From: Bacteroidota bacterium
GTDB taxonomy: Bacteria > Bacteroidota > Bacteroidia > B-17B0 > Aurantibacillaceae
Assembly: GCA_900299295.1 (NCBI GenBank)
Contig: OMJH01000194.1
Span: forward strand, 1 to 38,906
DNA: 38,906 nucleotides
Direction of reading: 5' to 3'
Made by a program: the position numbers and the translations under genes
Shown: piece by piece, positions 25,901 through 33,139 of the stretch
Layout of the letters: every line of letters starts with the position of its first letter
Position numbering within the stretch: position 1 is the first letter of the stretch
Notes under the pieces: model-generated
Told to the model about the DNA's origin: nothing
What the model saw: the letters and a program-made list of their open reading frames with translations, nothing else
Databases searched by the model: none

Positions 25901-26665
25901 CTCGACACCTTTAATCTTCCGGTTAAAGTGTATGGACTTCCATCCGTTGCTTTTACTGCTTCAGGTCCTCTCGAGTTTTGTAGTAACGACAGCGTGGAGA
26001 TTGCTGTTCCTTTTGCGGCGAGTCTATCATTTGAGTGGAATACAACCGACACAACAAATTCAATCACGGTTGACACCACAGGAAATTGGGTTGTTATGGT
26101 AATGGACAACCTGACCGGCTGCATGAATAGTGGAACGATTTCTACTGTAGTTTTTCCTGCCCCCGAGGTTAGCGCAGGGCAAGACGACACCCTAAGCCTT
26201 GGCAATTCGATTCAGCTTCTCGGCACCGGAAATGGTTTTTTTAACTGGTCACCCTCAGCCTCATTAGACGCGGCAACATTGCAAAACCCTACCGCAAATC
26301 CGGTTGTAACCACAACCTATACTTTAGAGGTTACAAGCATAAACGGCTGTACATCTAAAGACTCAGTGAAGATCGTTGTGGAACCGCGATATGAATTTGT
26401 AATCAGCACAGTGATAACACCGAATGGAGACGGCTTTAACGACAAATGGTTTATTAAGAACATAGAATTTTATCCATCCAATGAAGTGGTTATTTTTAAT
26501 CGATACGGCCAAAAAGTTTTTGGAATGACCGGATACGATAACTCCTGGGACGGAACTTTTGGAGGAGGACCGGTACCTGATGGCACATACTATTATGTTT
26601 TAAGATTCACCGATAATGAAAAGAGTTTTAACGGAGCAATAACAGTATTAAGAGCTAACAAATAA
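22907..26665 (+). CDS. giant T9SS type B cargo with nine 88-aa repeats
   Basis: Starting at ATG 22907, which yields a good signal peptide (MKKIFLLFITFICMVVTKAQ), this encodes 1,252 aa; the frame stays open upstream but the extension is unlikely. After a CARDB-like domain (~20-135) come nine repeats of 88 residues beginning VGGxxxxxxxVC and ending (T/S)xYRAxVxSGVCxxxxS. A PKD domain follows (TASFTAQDTCFGLPTFF ... YNWDFDD), then two further Ig-like units, the second with SAGQDDTLSLGNSIQL. The type B sorting domain is at ~1164-1252 (VITPNGDGFNDKW, FNRYGQKVF, DGTYYYVLRF). Two Cys per unit suggest disulfide-stabilised rods. A PorP/SprF-SPOR gene follows 15 bp later. Likely a surface adhesin or filament; ligand unknown. 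Confidence 0.9.
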   Translation: MKKIFLLFITFICMVVTKAQDLALASPSGNITAPVSGCGLTASQAVTVSIFNFGTTLIAGSTFDVSYTVNGGAPVTETVTLASPFAQNSSLSYTFSTAADLSISGTYTITATVALAGDINAANDTYSNYQVVNNSPSVGGTIASSASVCITSNSGVLTLSGQTGNVLNWEYSEDGGITWLQISNTGTTQSYSNILDTTQYRAKVQNATCPTAFSNTVTLTTNPATVGGTVSASATKCISGNSGTLTLSGKVGTVVRWEFAVSPFTVYTPITNTTTSQTYLNLTQTTKYRAVVQSGVCPSANSTLATITISPLSVGGALSTPVDTVCSGANSGTISLTGQTGSVTRWEFSTNNGTSWTNIANTTNAQNFVNLVTTRWYRALVTSGACSAKYSDTMKIVVTAASVAGFLSVSDTVCAGNNSGSLVITGFTGTIHDWESSTNNGASWNSLGVIANSFSYTNLDSTTLFHAIVQAPGCSPSTTPPATITVNSQSVGGSTSGSAIVCASGNSGSVQVSSTTGSVQSWLTSTDNGTTWTANPSTSSAFPYSNLDTTTTFAAVVVNGVCPSDTSASVIVTVNPITVGGSISSGGAVCSGANNGALVLTNYTGIIQGWEYSTDGGTTWFNISNLSDTLFYNNLTTTSFYRVLVKSGVCASAYSGSSTISVDPASVGGTIYGGTTVCATANTGTLTLVGHVNNVSSWENSTDNGATWNPISNTTPFESFSNLSQTTWYRAIVSSGVCPTDTSSVAEVNVDSASFGGIVSADDTVCANQNGDTLTVTGNIGGVVGWQMSTDGGSTWISLANTSATQSYSNLSVTTEYRTEIKNGVCPSATSVVAKITVDQASIAGTISSPATVCEAYNSGVLVLSGTYGQILDWESSTDGGQTWTSLSNTGTQQTYSGLIDTTMFHAIAQSGVCVADTGNAVTITVIPKPTASFTAQDTCFGLPTFFTNTTVANAGYVQLYNWDFDDNTSAISGNPAHQYGDTGTFNVSLVALSNFGCLDTFNLPVKVYGLPSVAFTASGPLEFCSNDSVEIAVPFAASLSFEWNTTDTTNSITVDTTGNWVVMVMDNLTGCMNSGTISTVVFPAPEVSAGQDDTLSLGNSIQLLGTGNGFFNWSPSASLDAATLQNPTANPVVTTTYTLEVTSINGCTSKDSVKIVVEPRYEFVISTVITPNGDGFNDKWFIKNIEFYPSNEVVIFNRYGQKVFGMTGYDNSWDGTFGGGPVPDGTYYYVLRFTDNEKSFNGAITVLRANK
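23318..25696 (+). repeat. nine tandem 264-bp coding repeats
   Basis: Units begin at 23318, 23582, 23846, 24113, 24377, 24641, 24905, 25169 and 25433: 264 bp (88 aa) each except one of 267 bp. Protein identity is moderate and DNA identity clearly lower, so the array is old compared with the 231-bp array near the right edge. Confidence 0.88.
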
Positions 26666-26680
26666 TTTAAACGATTTTTT

Positions 26681-28033
26681 ATGAAGAGAAATATATTCTT
26701 TTTGATTTTGCTTGTAAACGCGTTAATGGTAACTGCGCAGCAATTACCTCTTTATACGCAGTATTCTTCTATCCCTTATTTGTATAATCCTGCTTTTGCC
26801 GGGAGTCGGGACGAGGTTAACGCTTCATTGCTACACCGAAATCAATGGAAGGGCGTCGCGGGCGCTCCCACCACAAGCCTTTTTTCTTTGGAAGGGCCGG
26901 TTCCGGTTGAAAATATTGGGATTGCGGGCACTGTATTTCAAGATGTGACTGCCATCACTCAGCGCACAGGATTTTATACCTCCTACTCTTATAAGTTAAA
27001 AATCAACGATGACCAAAAGCTATTATTAGGCGCAAGCGTTGGTTTTCTACAGCAACGTATTGATTTGTCGAGCTCAATAATACACGATGAAAATGATCCA
27101 ATGCTTCTTAACAGAGATAACCTGCGTAAAAACGTTGCTGATGCAACTTTTGGTGTGGCTTATATCTGGAAGTCCCTTGAGGCAGGGCTAGCCATACCGC
27201 AGTTAACGGGATCCAAAATACAATATTCCGGAACCGGAGCTTCAAGTTATTATTATATGGCCAGACATTTTTTAACCTCAATTAAATATACCTTCATAAT
27301 AAATGAAGATCAAGGTATGACGGCCTATCCATTAGTTTTAATTCGTTATGTAAAAGGCGCTCCAGTTCAATATGATATCAACGGCTATTTTGACTGGAAA
27401 AAATATGGTTGGGCGGGAATAACTTACAGAAGTGGCTATGCAATTGGGTTAAATCTTGGATTTAGAGTCAATAATTCATTGAGAGCAGGATATGCATATG
27501 ATTATAGCATTAATTCAGTAAAAAATTATATCGCAGGATCACATGAGTTCTTTTTAGGTTATACTTTTGGTCGCGCACCCTCCAAGGACTATCAAGCCAA
27601 CGAAACTTCAACAAAAGACAGAGATAGTTTAATGGAAATTTTAAGAATCTCTGACGAAAAGCACATGGAGGAAATCATAAGACTTAAAGAAAGTATAGCC
27701 CTTTTAAAAAAAGAAAATGATTCAACTCATAAGCTTCTTAGTGAACTGCCGGGTATGCAGTTCGCTAAAGCCACCGATTTTAAAACTGAGGACGGAAAAG
27801 CCATTGAGAAAGGGTTTTACGTAGTTGTTGGCGCATTTAAAAACCTATTAAATGCTGAGACAGCACAGAAAATCAATAAGAAAAAATACCCCAAGACAGA
27901 CATTCTCTATAATAAATCAAGAGGTTTTCATTATGTATATGTAATAAGTTCAAAGGATGCTAATGCCGCAGAGGAAGTTTTAAAAGAGGTTATAAAGCAA
28001 TATTCCGACGCGTGGATTTTTGATATGGAATAG
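26681..28033 (+). CDS. PorP/SprF-family protein with C-terminal SPOR-like domain
   Basis: This 450-aa protein has a signal peptide (MKRNIFFLILLVNALMVTAQ) and the PorP/SprF N-terminal hallmark YTQYSSIPYLYNPAFAGSRD with HRNQWKGVAGAPTTSLFSL. A barrel body runs to about residue 295 (GSHEFFLGYTFGRAPS). A predicted coiled coil (about 308-345, MEEIIRLKESIALLKKEN) then leads to a terminal domain at ~376-450 (KGFYVVVGAFKNLLNAETAQ ... YVYVISSKDANAAEEVL) with the pattern of SPOR domains, which bind glycan strands of peptidoglycan. The upstream giant cargo gene is 15 bp away, so this is its presumed outer-membrane partner. The added domain may tether the complex to the cell wall (inference). The other PorP in the window lacks it. 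Confidence 0.88.
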   Translation: MKRNIFFLILLVNALMVTAQQLPLYTQYSSIPYLYNPAFAGSRDEVNASLLHRNQWKGVAGAPTTSLFSLEGPVPVENIGIAGTVFQDVTAITQRTGFYTSYSYKLKINDDQKLLLGASVGFLQQRIDLSSSIIHDENDPMLLNRDNLRKNVADATFGVAYIWKSLEAGLAIPQLTGSKIQYSGTGASSYYYMARHFLTSIKYTFIINEDQGMTAYPLVLIRYVKGAPVQYDINGYFDWKKYGWAGITYRSGYAIGLNLGFRVNNSLRAGYAYDYSINSVKNYIAGSHEFFLGYTFGRAPSKDYQANETSTKDRDSLMEILRISDEKHMEEIIRLKESIALLKKENDSTHKLLSELPGMQFAKATDFKTEDGKAIEKGFYVVVGAFKNLLNAETAQKINKKKYPKTDILYNKSRGFHYVYVISSKDANAAEEVLKEVIKQYSDAWIFDME

Positions 28034-28088
28034 TCTCCATCGATTTTTTTGAGGGGGTTGCGTCTTTTTCTCTAATTTTATTCCCCGA

Positions 28089-29951
28089 ATGCTGGATAAG
28101 TATGATATTATAGTTGTTGGCGCCGGACATGCCGGCTGCGAAGCCGCCGCCGCTGCTGCAAACCTTGGTTCTAAGGTTTTGCTAATAACTATGAACATGC
28201 AAAACATTGCGCAAATGAGCTGTAATCCAGCAATGGGCGGTGTTGCAAAGGGTCAAATTGTTCGTGAGATTGATGCGCTTGGTGGCTATAGCGGGATTGT
28301 TACCGACCGGTCAACCATCCAATTTAAAATGCTCAACTTAAGCAAGGGCCCCGCAATGTGGAGTCCTCGAGCTCAAAACGATCGCGCCCAATTTGCGGCC
28401 ATATGGCGTGAGATGCTTGAAAACACTCCGAATTTGGATTTTTGGCAAGACACTGTTACTTCCCTTATTTTTAATAATCAAACAATATCAGGCGTTGTAA
28501 CAAATTCAGGCAGTAAAATTTATTCCAAATCGGTAATATTAACGAATGGAACTTTTCTTAATGGGTTAATTCATGTCGGCGAAAAAAATTTTTCTGGAGG
28601 ACGCAGCGGCGAAAGAGCATCATTTGGCATTACGGAGCAATTAGTTGACGTTGGGTTTAAAAGCGGACGAATGAAGACCGGAACCCCTCCCCGGTTAGAT
28701 GGCCGTTCAATTGATTATTCAAAAATGGAAATTCAACCCGGAGATATTAGCCCTTGTAAATTTTCCTTTACCCCTACCCTTCCGGTTTCACATCAACTGC
28801 CTTGTTATATTACCTATACCAGCCCGGATGTCCATGAAATATTAAAGGAAGGGTTTGACAAATCTCCAATGTTTACGGGAAGGATTCAAGGGCTCGGGCC
28901 TCGTTATTGTCCAAGTATTGAGGATAAGATAAGTCGTTTTTCTGAGCGAGATCGCCATCAATTGTTTGTAGAACCCGAAGGAAAAAATACGGTTGAGGTT
29001 TATTTAAATGGCTTTAGCACCAGCCTCCCACAAGACGTTCAATATCAAGCAATTAGAAAAATCAAGGGATTAGAAAAAGTTAAAATATTTCGACCAGGTT
29101 ATGCAATAGAATATGATTTTTTTCCACCTACCCAATTAAAACTATCGCTCGAAACAAATTACATCGAGAATTTGTTTTTTGCCGGTCAAATTAATGGAAC
29201 TACCGGTTACGAAGAAGCGGCTGCTCAGGGTTTAATTGCGGGGATTAACGCACATCGTAAAATCAATCAAGATGAGCCTTTTATATTACAAAGATCTGAA
29301 GCCTATATTGGGGTTTTAATTGATGATTTAATAACTAAGGGCACAGACGAGCCTTATCGAATGTTTACAAGCAGGGCTGAGTACCGATTAATTTTGCGGC
29401 AGGATAACGCCGACATTCGTTTAACACCAAAGGCATATGATTTAGGCCTTGTTAATGTTAATAGATTACGAAGCGTCGAAAGAAAAATAAAAGAAGCAGG
29501 AGAGATTATAAAATATTTTAAGGATACCAGTGTTTCTCCGGATGAAATTAATTTCTATTTAGGCACAATTGATTCTGCGCCTATAAATCAACGTCTAAAA
29601 CTTATTTCAATTCTTTCTAGACCTTCAATTGATATTTCGGGCTTAGCTAGTCGACTAAACGGATTGCATGATTATTTATCGACTATGAATTCTGATTCTA
29701 TTCACGAAGCTGAGGTATTAATGAAATATCAAGGATATATTTTAAGGGAAAAAGATCTTGCCGCAAAGTTTTTAAAGTTAGATAACATACCAATAGACCC
29801 AAATTTTGATTTTGATAAGGTTAAGAATTTATCAAATGAAAGCCGGGAAAAGTTCTCAAAGATGCGCCCACTTAATTTTGGACAAGCCTCTCGTATCTCA
29901 GGAGTAAGTCCTAGTGATATTTCAGTACTATTGGTTCATTTGGGCAGATAG
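28089..29951 (+). CDS. mnmG: tRNA uridine-34 carboxymethylaminomethyl enzyme MnmG (GidA)
   Basis: This 620-aa FAD protein, with MnmE, installs the 5-carboxymethylaminomethyl group on wobble U34 of tRNAs. The N-terminal FAD-binding motif is GAGHAGCEAA (11-20). Family signatures include CNPAMGGVAKGQIVREIDALGG, RMKTGTPPRLDGRSIDYSKM and FAGQINGTTGYEEAAAQGL. The C-terminal helical domain is complete (SRISGVSPSDISVLLVHL). Length is normal. MnmE is not in the window. In many bacteria this gene (gidA) sits near the origin with parAB, and a parS-like palindrome starts exactly at its stop codon. A methyltransferase gene follows 15 bp downstream. Confidence 0.97.
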   Translation: MLDKYDIIVVGAGHAGCEAAAAAANLGSKVLLITMNMQNIAQMSCNPAMGGVAKGQIVREIDALGGYSGIVTDRSTIQFKMLNLSKGPAMWSPRAQNDRAQFAAIWREMLENTPNLDFWQDTVTSLIFNNQTISGVVTNSGSKIYSKSVILTNGTFLNGLIHVGEKNFSGGRSGERASFGITEQLVDVGFKSGRMKTGTPPRLDGRSIDYSKMEIQPGDISPCKFSFTPTLPVSHQLPCYITYTSPDVHEILKEGFDKSPMFTGRIQGLGPRYCPSIEDKISRFSERDRHQLFVEPEGKNTVEVYLNGFSTSLPQDVQYQAIRKIKGLEKVKIFRPGYAIEYDFFPPTQLKLSLETNYIENLFFAGQINGTTGYEEAAAQGLIAGINAHRKINQDEPFILQRSEAYIGVLIDDLITKGTDEPYRMFTSRAEYRLILRQDNADIRLTPKAYDLGLVNVNRLRSVERKIKEAGEIIKYFKDTSVSPDEINFYLGTIDSAPINQRLKLISILSRPSIDISGLASRLNGLHDYLSTMNSDSIHEAEVLMKYQGYILREKDLAAKFLKLDNIPIDPNFDFDKVKNLSNESREKFSKMRPLNFGQASRISGVSPSDISVLLVHLGR

Positions 29952-29964
29952 TTTCACGTGGAAC
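29951..29964. promoter_or_regulatory. candidate parS (ParB-binding) site
   Basis: GTTTCACGTGGAAC matches the 14-bp core of parS (GTTYCACGTGRAAC), differing from the common 16-bp consensus TGTTTCACGTGAAACA only at A/G inside the right arm and at the two outer bases. It spans the last base of the mnmG stop codon and the gap before the methyltransferase ATG. I noticed no second copy in the window. Position next to gidA/mnmG fits known origin-proximal parS placement. Confidence 0.6.
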
Positions 29965-29966
29965 CT

Positions 29967-30863
29967 ATGGAAGAAAAAATTACGTTTTGTCCTGTTTGCG
30001 GGTCTTTGGATGCCTCAATATTTTTGACTTGCACCGACCATCTTGCGTCGTTAAAAAAATTTACAATTTGTTCATGTGCAGGGTGTGGGTTTAAGTATAC
30101 GTCCCCCAGCCCGACACCTTCAGAGCTGCCAAAATACTACCAGTCCTCTGAGTATATTTCCCATACCGACTCCAAAAAGGGTTTAATCAATCAACTTTAT
30201 CAATTTGTAAAGAAGTATTCTGTATATAAGAAATTAAAATTAGTATTTCGATATAAACAAGAAAGGGGTAATTTATTGGATTTTGGTTGTGGAACCGGCT
30301 CCTTTCTCGAAGCCTGTAATAAAGCTGGATGGCGCAGCTTTGGTATAGAGCCAAACGATTCCGCAAGGGCATTGGCTGCGACAAAAACGCCCGGAAAAGT
30401 TTTTGAATCAATCGAAGAATTATACAATAATGAACAGGCGCTAAAGTTTGACGTAATTACTTTATGGCATGTGCTGGAACATATTCCTAATCTGGAATCG
30501 TGGTTTGATTTTATTAATAATCGTTTAAAAGAAAACGGTATTGTTATTATTGCTGTGCCTAATTGCAATTCCCATGACGCACTGTTTTTCAAGGAGTTTT
30601 GGGCTGCATATGATTTGCCGCGTCATTTGTGGCACTTTACTCCAAAAACAATTACGGATCTTTTTTCAAGAAAGGGATTTAAATGTCTTGGAATTTCTCC
30701 CATGATTTTCGACTCCTTTTACGTAAGTATTTTAAGCTATAAAAATCGATATGGAAAGGCCAAATTTGTAGCCTCGTTCTGGCGAGGATTTGTTTCAAAC
30801 TTAAAAGCAATTAAAGACCAGAAATCTTACTCGAGTCAAATTTATATTTTCCAACGGAAGTAG
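29967..30863 (+). CDS. class I SAM-dependent methyltransferase with N-terminal zinc ribbon
   Basis: This 298-aa protein is counted from ATG 29967; a GTG at 29958 is in frame but lies inside the parS-like palindrome. The N terminus has two Cys pairs (FCPVCGSLD and CSCAGCGFKY) that probably bind zinc, then SELPKYYQSSEYISH. A Rossmann methyltransferase domain follows with SAM motif I DFGCGTGSFLEAC (about residue 108 on) and ALKFDVITLWHVLEHIP as motif II/III. The C-terminal part (WAAYDLPRHLWHFTPKTI) matches the Methyltransf_23-type family seen in sugar or quinone-like O/C-methylation. Substrate unknown. It follows mnmG closely and ends at a terminator. Confidence 0.85.
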   Translation: MEEKITFCPVCGSLDASIFLTCTDHLASLKKFTICSCAGCGFKYTSPSPTPSELPKYYQSSEYISHTDSKKGLINQLYQFVKKYSVYKKLKLVFRYKQERGNLLDFGCGTGSFLEACNKAGWRSFGIEPNDSARALAATKTPGKVFESIEELYNNEQALKFDVITLWHVLEHIPNLESWFDFINNRLKENGIVIIAVPNCNSHDALFFKEFWAAYDLPRHLWHFTPKTITDLFSRKGFKCLGISPMIFDSFYVSILSYKNRYGKAKFVASFWRGFVSNLKAIKDQKSYSSQIYIFQRK

Positions 30864-30887
30864 TCTCCACTAACACATCCATATTGT

Positions 30888-30912
30888 AATGCGCCCAAAA
30901 GGCGCATTTTTC
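30888..30912 (+). terminator. intrinsic terminator after the methyltransferase
   Basis: AATGCGCC and GGCGCATT pair perfectly across a 5-nt loop (30888-30908) and are followed by TTTTC. It lies 25 bp past the methyltransferase stop. The remaining ~165 bp up to the converging yifB end is AT-rich and shows nothing else. Confidence 0.85.
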
Positions 30913-31077
30913 ATTTATATTTCTTAAAGGTTAAAAAAATAGTCAAACATGTTTTTTTGTAAATATTTACATAAATTAAAAAAATTAAGTCCATAAAAAT
31001 ATAATGACATAAATAATAATTATTAACTTTAAACAAATAGAAATAAAAATTTTGATAATACATGTTACAACACGCAA

Positions 31078-32610
31078 TCAAAGTTTGCGATCCAATTGTC
31101 GATATTGAATCGCTTCTGATATGTGACTTGTTTTAATCTCATCAGAATTTTCCAGGTCAGCAATTGTTCTTGCTACCTTAAGAATTCTATCATAAGCGCG
31201 GGCGGAAAGATTTAGCTTTTTAACCGCGTTTTTTAAAATAGACCCTCCCTTTAAAGATAGCCGACAAAACAAATTAATTTCCCTGGTTTGCATTCTAGAA
31301 TTTAAAGCCAGTGTATTTGGTAAATGTTTAAAACGAGCTAGTTGAATATTTCGCGCCGACTCGACCTTAGCCCGAATTTCCGAAGAGTTCTCGCTAACAA
31401 TATTCGAGGATAATTCATCAATTTTTACCGGATTCACTTCTATGTGAAGATCAATTCTATCGAGTAGGGGCCCAGAAATTTTTTTTCTGTATCGTGAGAT
31501 CATTACGGTTGAGCACGAGCACAAAATATCCGGGTGACCATGATATCCGCATGGGCACGGGTTCATACTGGCAATAAGAATAAATTGTGCAGGAAACTCT
31601 GTGCTAATTTTAGACCGTGAAATCGTAATTTTTCCATCCTCAAGTGGCTGACGTAATACTTCTAAAACTGAGCGTTTAAATTCAGGAAGTTCATCAAGGA
31701 AAAGAATTCCATGATGAGCGAGCGAAATTTCCCCTGGCCTCGGGCTTGTTCCGCCGCCCACTAATGCTACATCTGAAATGGTATGGTGTGGGCTCCTAAA
31801 CGGACGAATAAAAAGCGGTTCTGTAGTTTGATTGATTCCCGAAACGCTATGAACCGCTATAGTTTCAAGTGCCTCTTCTTTTGACAAGGCTGGGAGTATT
31901 CCTGAAATTCTTTTAGACAGCATTGTTTTTCCGGAGCCCGGAGGGCCAATTAATATCGCATTATGACCGCCAGCCGCCGCGATTAAAAGCGCGCGTTTTA
32001 CGTCTTCCTGCCCCTTAACCTCATTGAAATCAGCGGCATAGCACTTTTTCGGTGTTTTAATGTCTAATTCATTGCGGTTATGCGTAATGAAATTTGATAC
32101 ATCGGACTGAGCTAAAAAATGAAAAATTTCATTGATGTGTTCAAAGGCATAAATCGTTATTCCTTCTACAATTTTCGCTTCATTCAGGTTTGCTTTTGGC
32201 AGAATAGCGCAGCTAAAACCATCCTTTTTTGCCTGAACCAACATGGGTAACACACCCCTTATTGCGCGCAATTCACCACCAAGAGAAAGCTCGCCCATGA
32301 TAAACGTTCGACTTAAATTTTTATCGGACACCTGTCCGGAGGCGATTAACAGCGCAAGACTTATCGGCAAGTCATATCCGGAGCCCTCTTTACGCAAATC
32401 CGCGGGAGCAAGATTTACGGTAATTCCTTTAATGGGTATTGGTTTTTCATTGTTTTTTAAGGCAGATAAAATTCTTTGATAGCTTTCTTTAACTGAATTA
32501 TCAGGTAAGCCTACCATGGAAAAAAAAGCCCCGTTGCACACATTCGCTTCGATTGAAATTTTAATCGCGGTTATCCCGTTGAGCGTGTATCCGTAAACAG
32601 TAGAGAGCAT
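31078..32610 (-). CDS. YifB/ComM-family Mg-chelatase-like AAA+ ATPase
   Basis: This 510-aa YifB-family protein is related to ComM, a helicase that promotes branch migration during natural transformation in several species. It has the N-terminal ChlI-like domain (VCNGAFFSMVGLPDNSVKES), Walker A GPPGSGKT at about 221-228, the Walker B-like GILFLDELPEFKRSVLEVLRQPLEDG, and SRSKISTEFPAQFILIASMNPCPCG with a Cys cluster (CPCGYHGHPDILCSCS). The C-terminal Mg_chelatase_C region (NLSARAYDRILKVARTIADLE) is complete. It stands alone on the minus strand between a terminator and a divergent small gene. Confidence 0.93.
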   Translation of the reverse strand: MLSTVYGYTLNGITAIKISIEANVCNGAFFSMVGLPDNSVKESYQRILSALKNNEKPIPIKGITVNLAPADLRKEGSGYDLPISLALLIASGQVSDKNLSRTFIMGELSLGGELRAIRGVLPMLVQAKKDGFSCAILPKANLNEAKIVEGITIYAFEHINEIFHFLAQSDVSNFITHNRNELDIKTPKKCYAADFNEVKGQEDVKRALLIAAAGGHNAILIGPPGSGKTMLSKRISGILPALSKEEALETIAVHSVSGINQTTEPLFIRPFRSPHHTISDVALVGGGTSPRPGEISLAHHGILFLDELPEFKRSVLEVLRQPLEDGKITISRSKISTEFPAQFILIASMNPCPCGYHGHPDILCSCSTVMISRYRKKISGPLLDRIDLHIEVNPVKIDELSSNIVSENSSEIRAKVESARNIQLARFKHLPNTLALNSRMQTREINLFCRLSLKGGSILKNAVKKLNLSARAYDRILKVARTIADLENSDEIKTSHISEAIQYRQLDRKL

Positions 32611-32713
32611 AAAAAAATTTCACCAAATTTTGCGAGAAAAACAGACGTACTAAAAGTTTGTTGCTGGAATAATTTTTTTTCAACAGTTATTTTTTTTTGT
32701 AAGCACAAAAAAA

Positions 32714-32747
32714 TTGATGCATTATAGGGAAAATTTTTATACATTTA
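32714..32747 (+). promoter_or_regulatory. weak candidate promoter for the small gene and giant surface protein
   Basis: TTG at 32714-32716 and TACATTTA at 32740-32747 are 23 bp apart and approximate the Bacteroidota -33 (TTG) and -7 (TAnnTTTG, here with a final A) elements. They lie about 30 bp upstream of ATG 32778. Spacing is on the long side. Confidence 0.3.
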
Positions 32748-32777
32748 TTTCTTTAAACACAGATCAATCGAGATGGT

Positions 32778-33131
32778 ATGATGAAAGGTAGTTTTTTGTT
32801 TTTCTTATCATTCAATTTGTTTTCTATTTCGACTGTGTTTTCACGTAGCATAAACAAAACCCACTATAATGTTTTGGCTAATACTAAATACGCGCCTGAT
32901 GATTTAATTTGCACAATTGATAATTCGCTTAAGTACGCGAATTGCTATATCTGCCGGCGCCCGCATATTGAAAATGAAGCGGTAGATTTCATGTTGGAAT
33001 TTTTTTCATCAAATGAACTATTCGAACGAAATAGCCTGCTTCCAGTACCGCAAAACAAATTGATTGTCAGAGATGACGTTGAGTATTTTACTCATTACGA
33101 TAAAGGAAATATTTGTTACATTAAAAAATAA
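32778..33131 (+). CDS. small secreted hypothetical protein upstream of giant adhesin
   Basis: This 117-aa protein (a second ATG at 32781 is equally possible) has a signal peptide (MKGSFLFFLSFNLFSISTVFS). The mature domain is short and has a CYICRRPH motif near residue 56, where two Cys are spaced CxxC, plus Cys at positions around 45 and 113. I do not recognise it. The gene ends 8 bp before the start of the giant repeat protein and is likely co-transcribed with it. The CxxC could be redox-active, metal-binding or structural; sequence alone does not decide. Confidence 0.65.
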   Translation: MMKGSFLFFLSFNLFSISTVFSRSINKTHYNVLANTKYAPDDLICTIDNSLKYANCYICRRPHIENEAVDFMLEFFSSNELFERNSLLPVPQNKLIVRDDVEYFTHYDKGNICYIKK

Positions 33132-33139
33132 GTTTTTCA

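Noticed and set aside
23704-26205. Several minus-strand open frames within the giant cargo gene
   Set aside because: They lie opposite a protein-coding repeat array, have no signal, motif or plausible start context, and reflect biased codon use in Thr/Ser-rich sequence.
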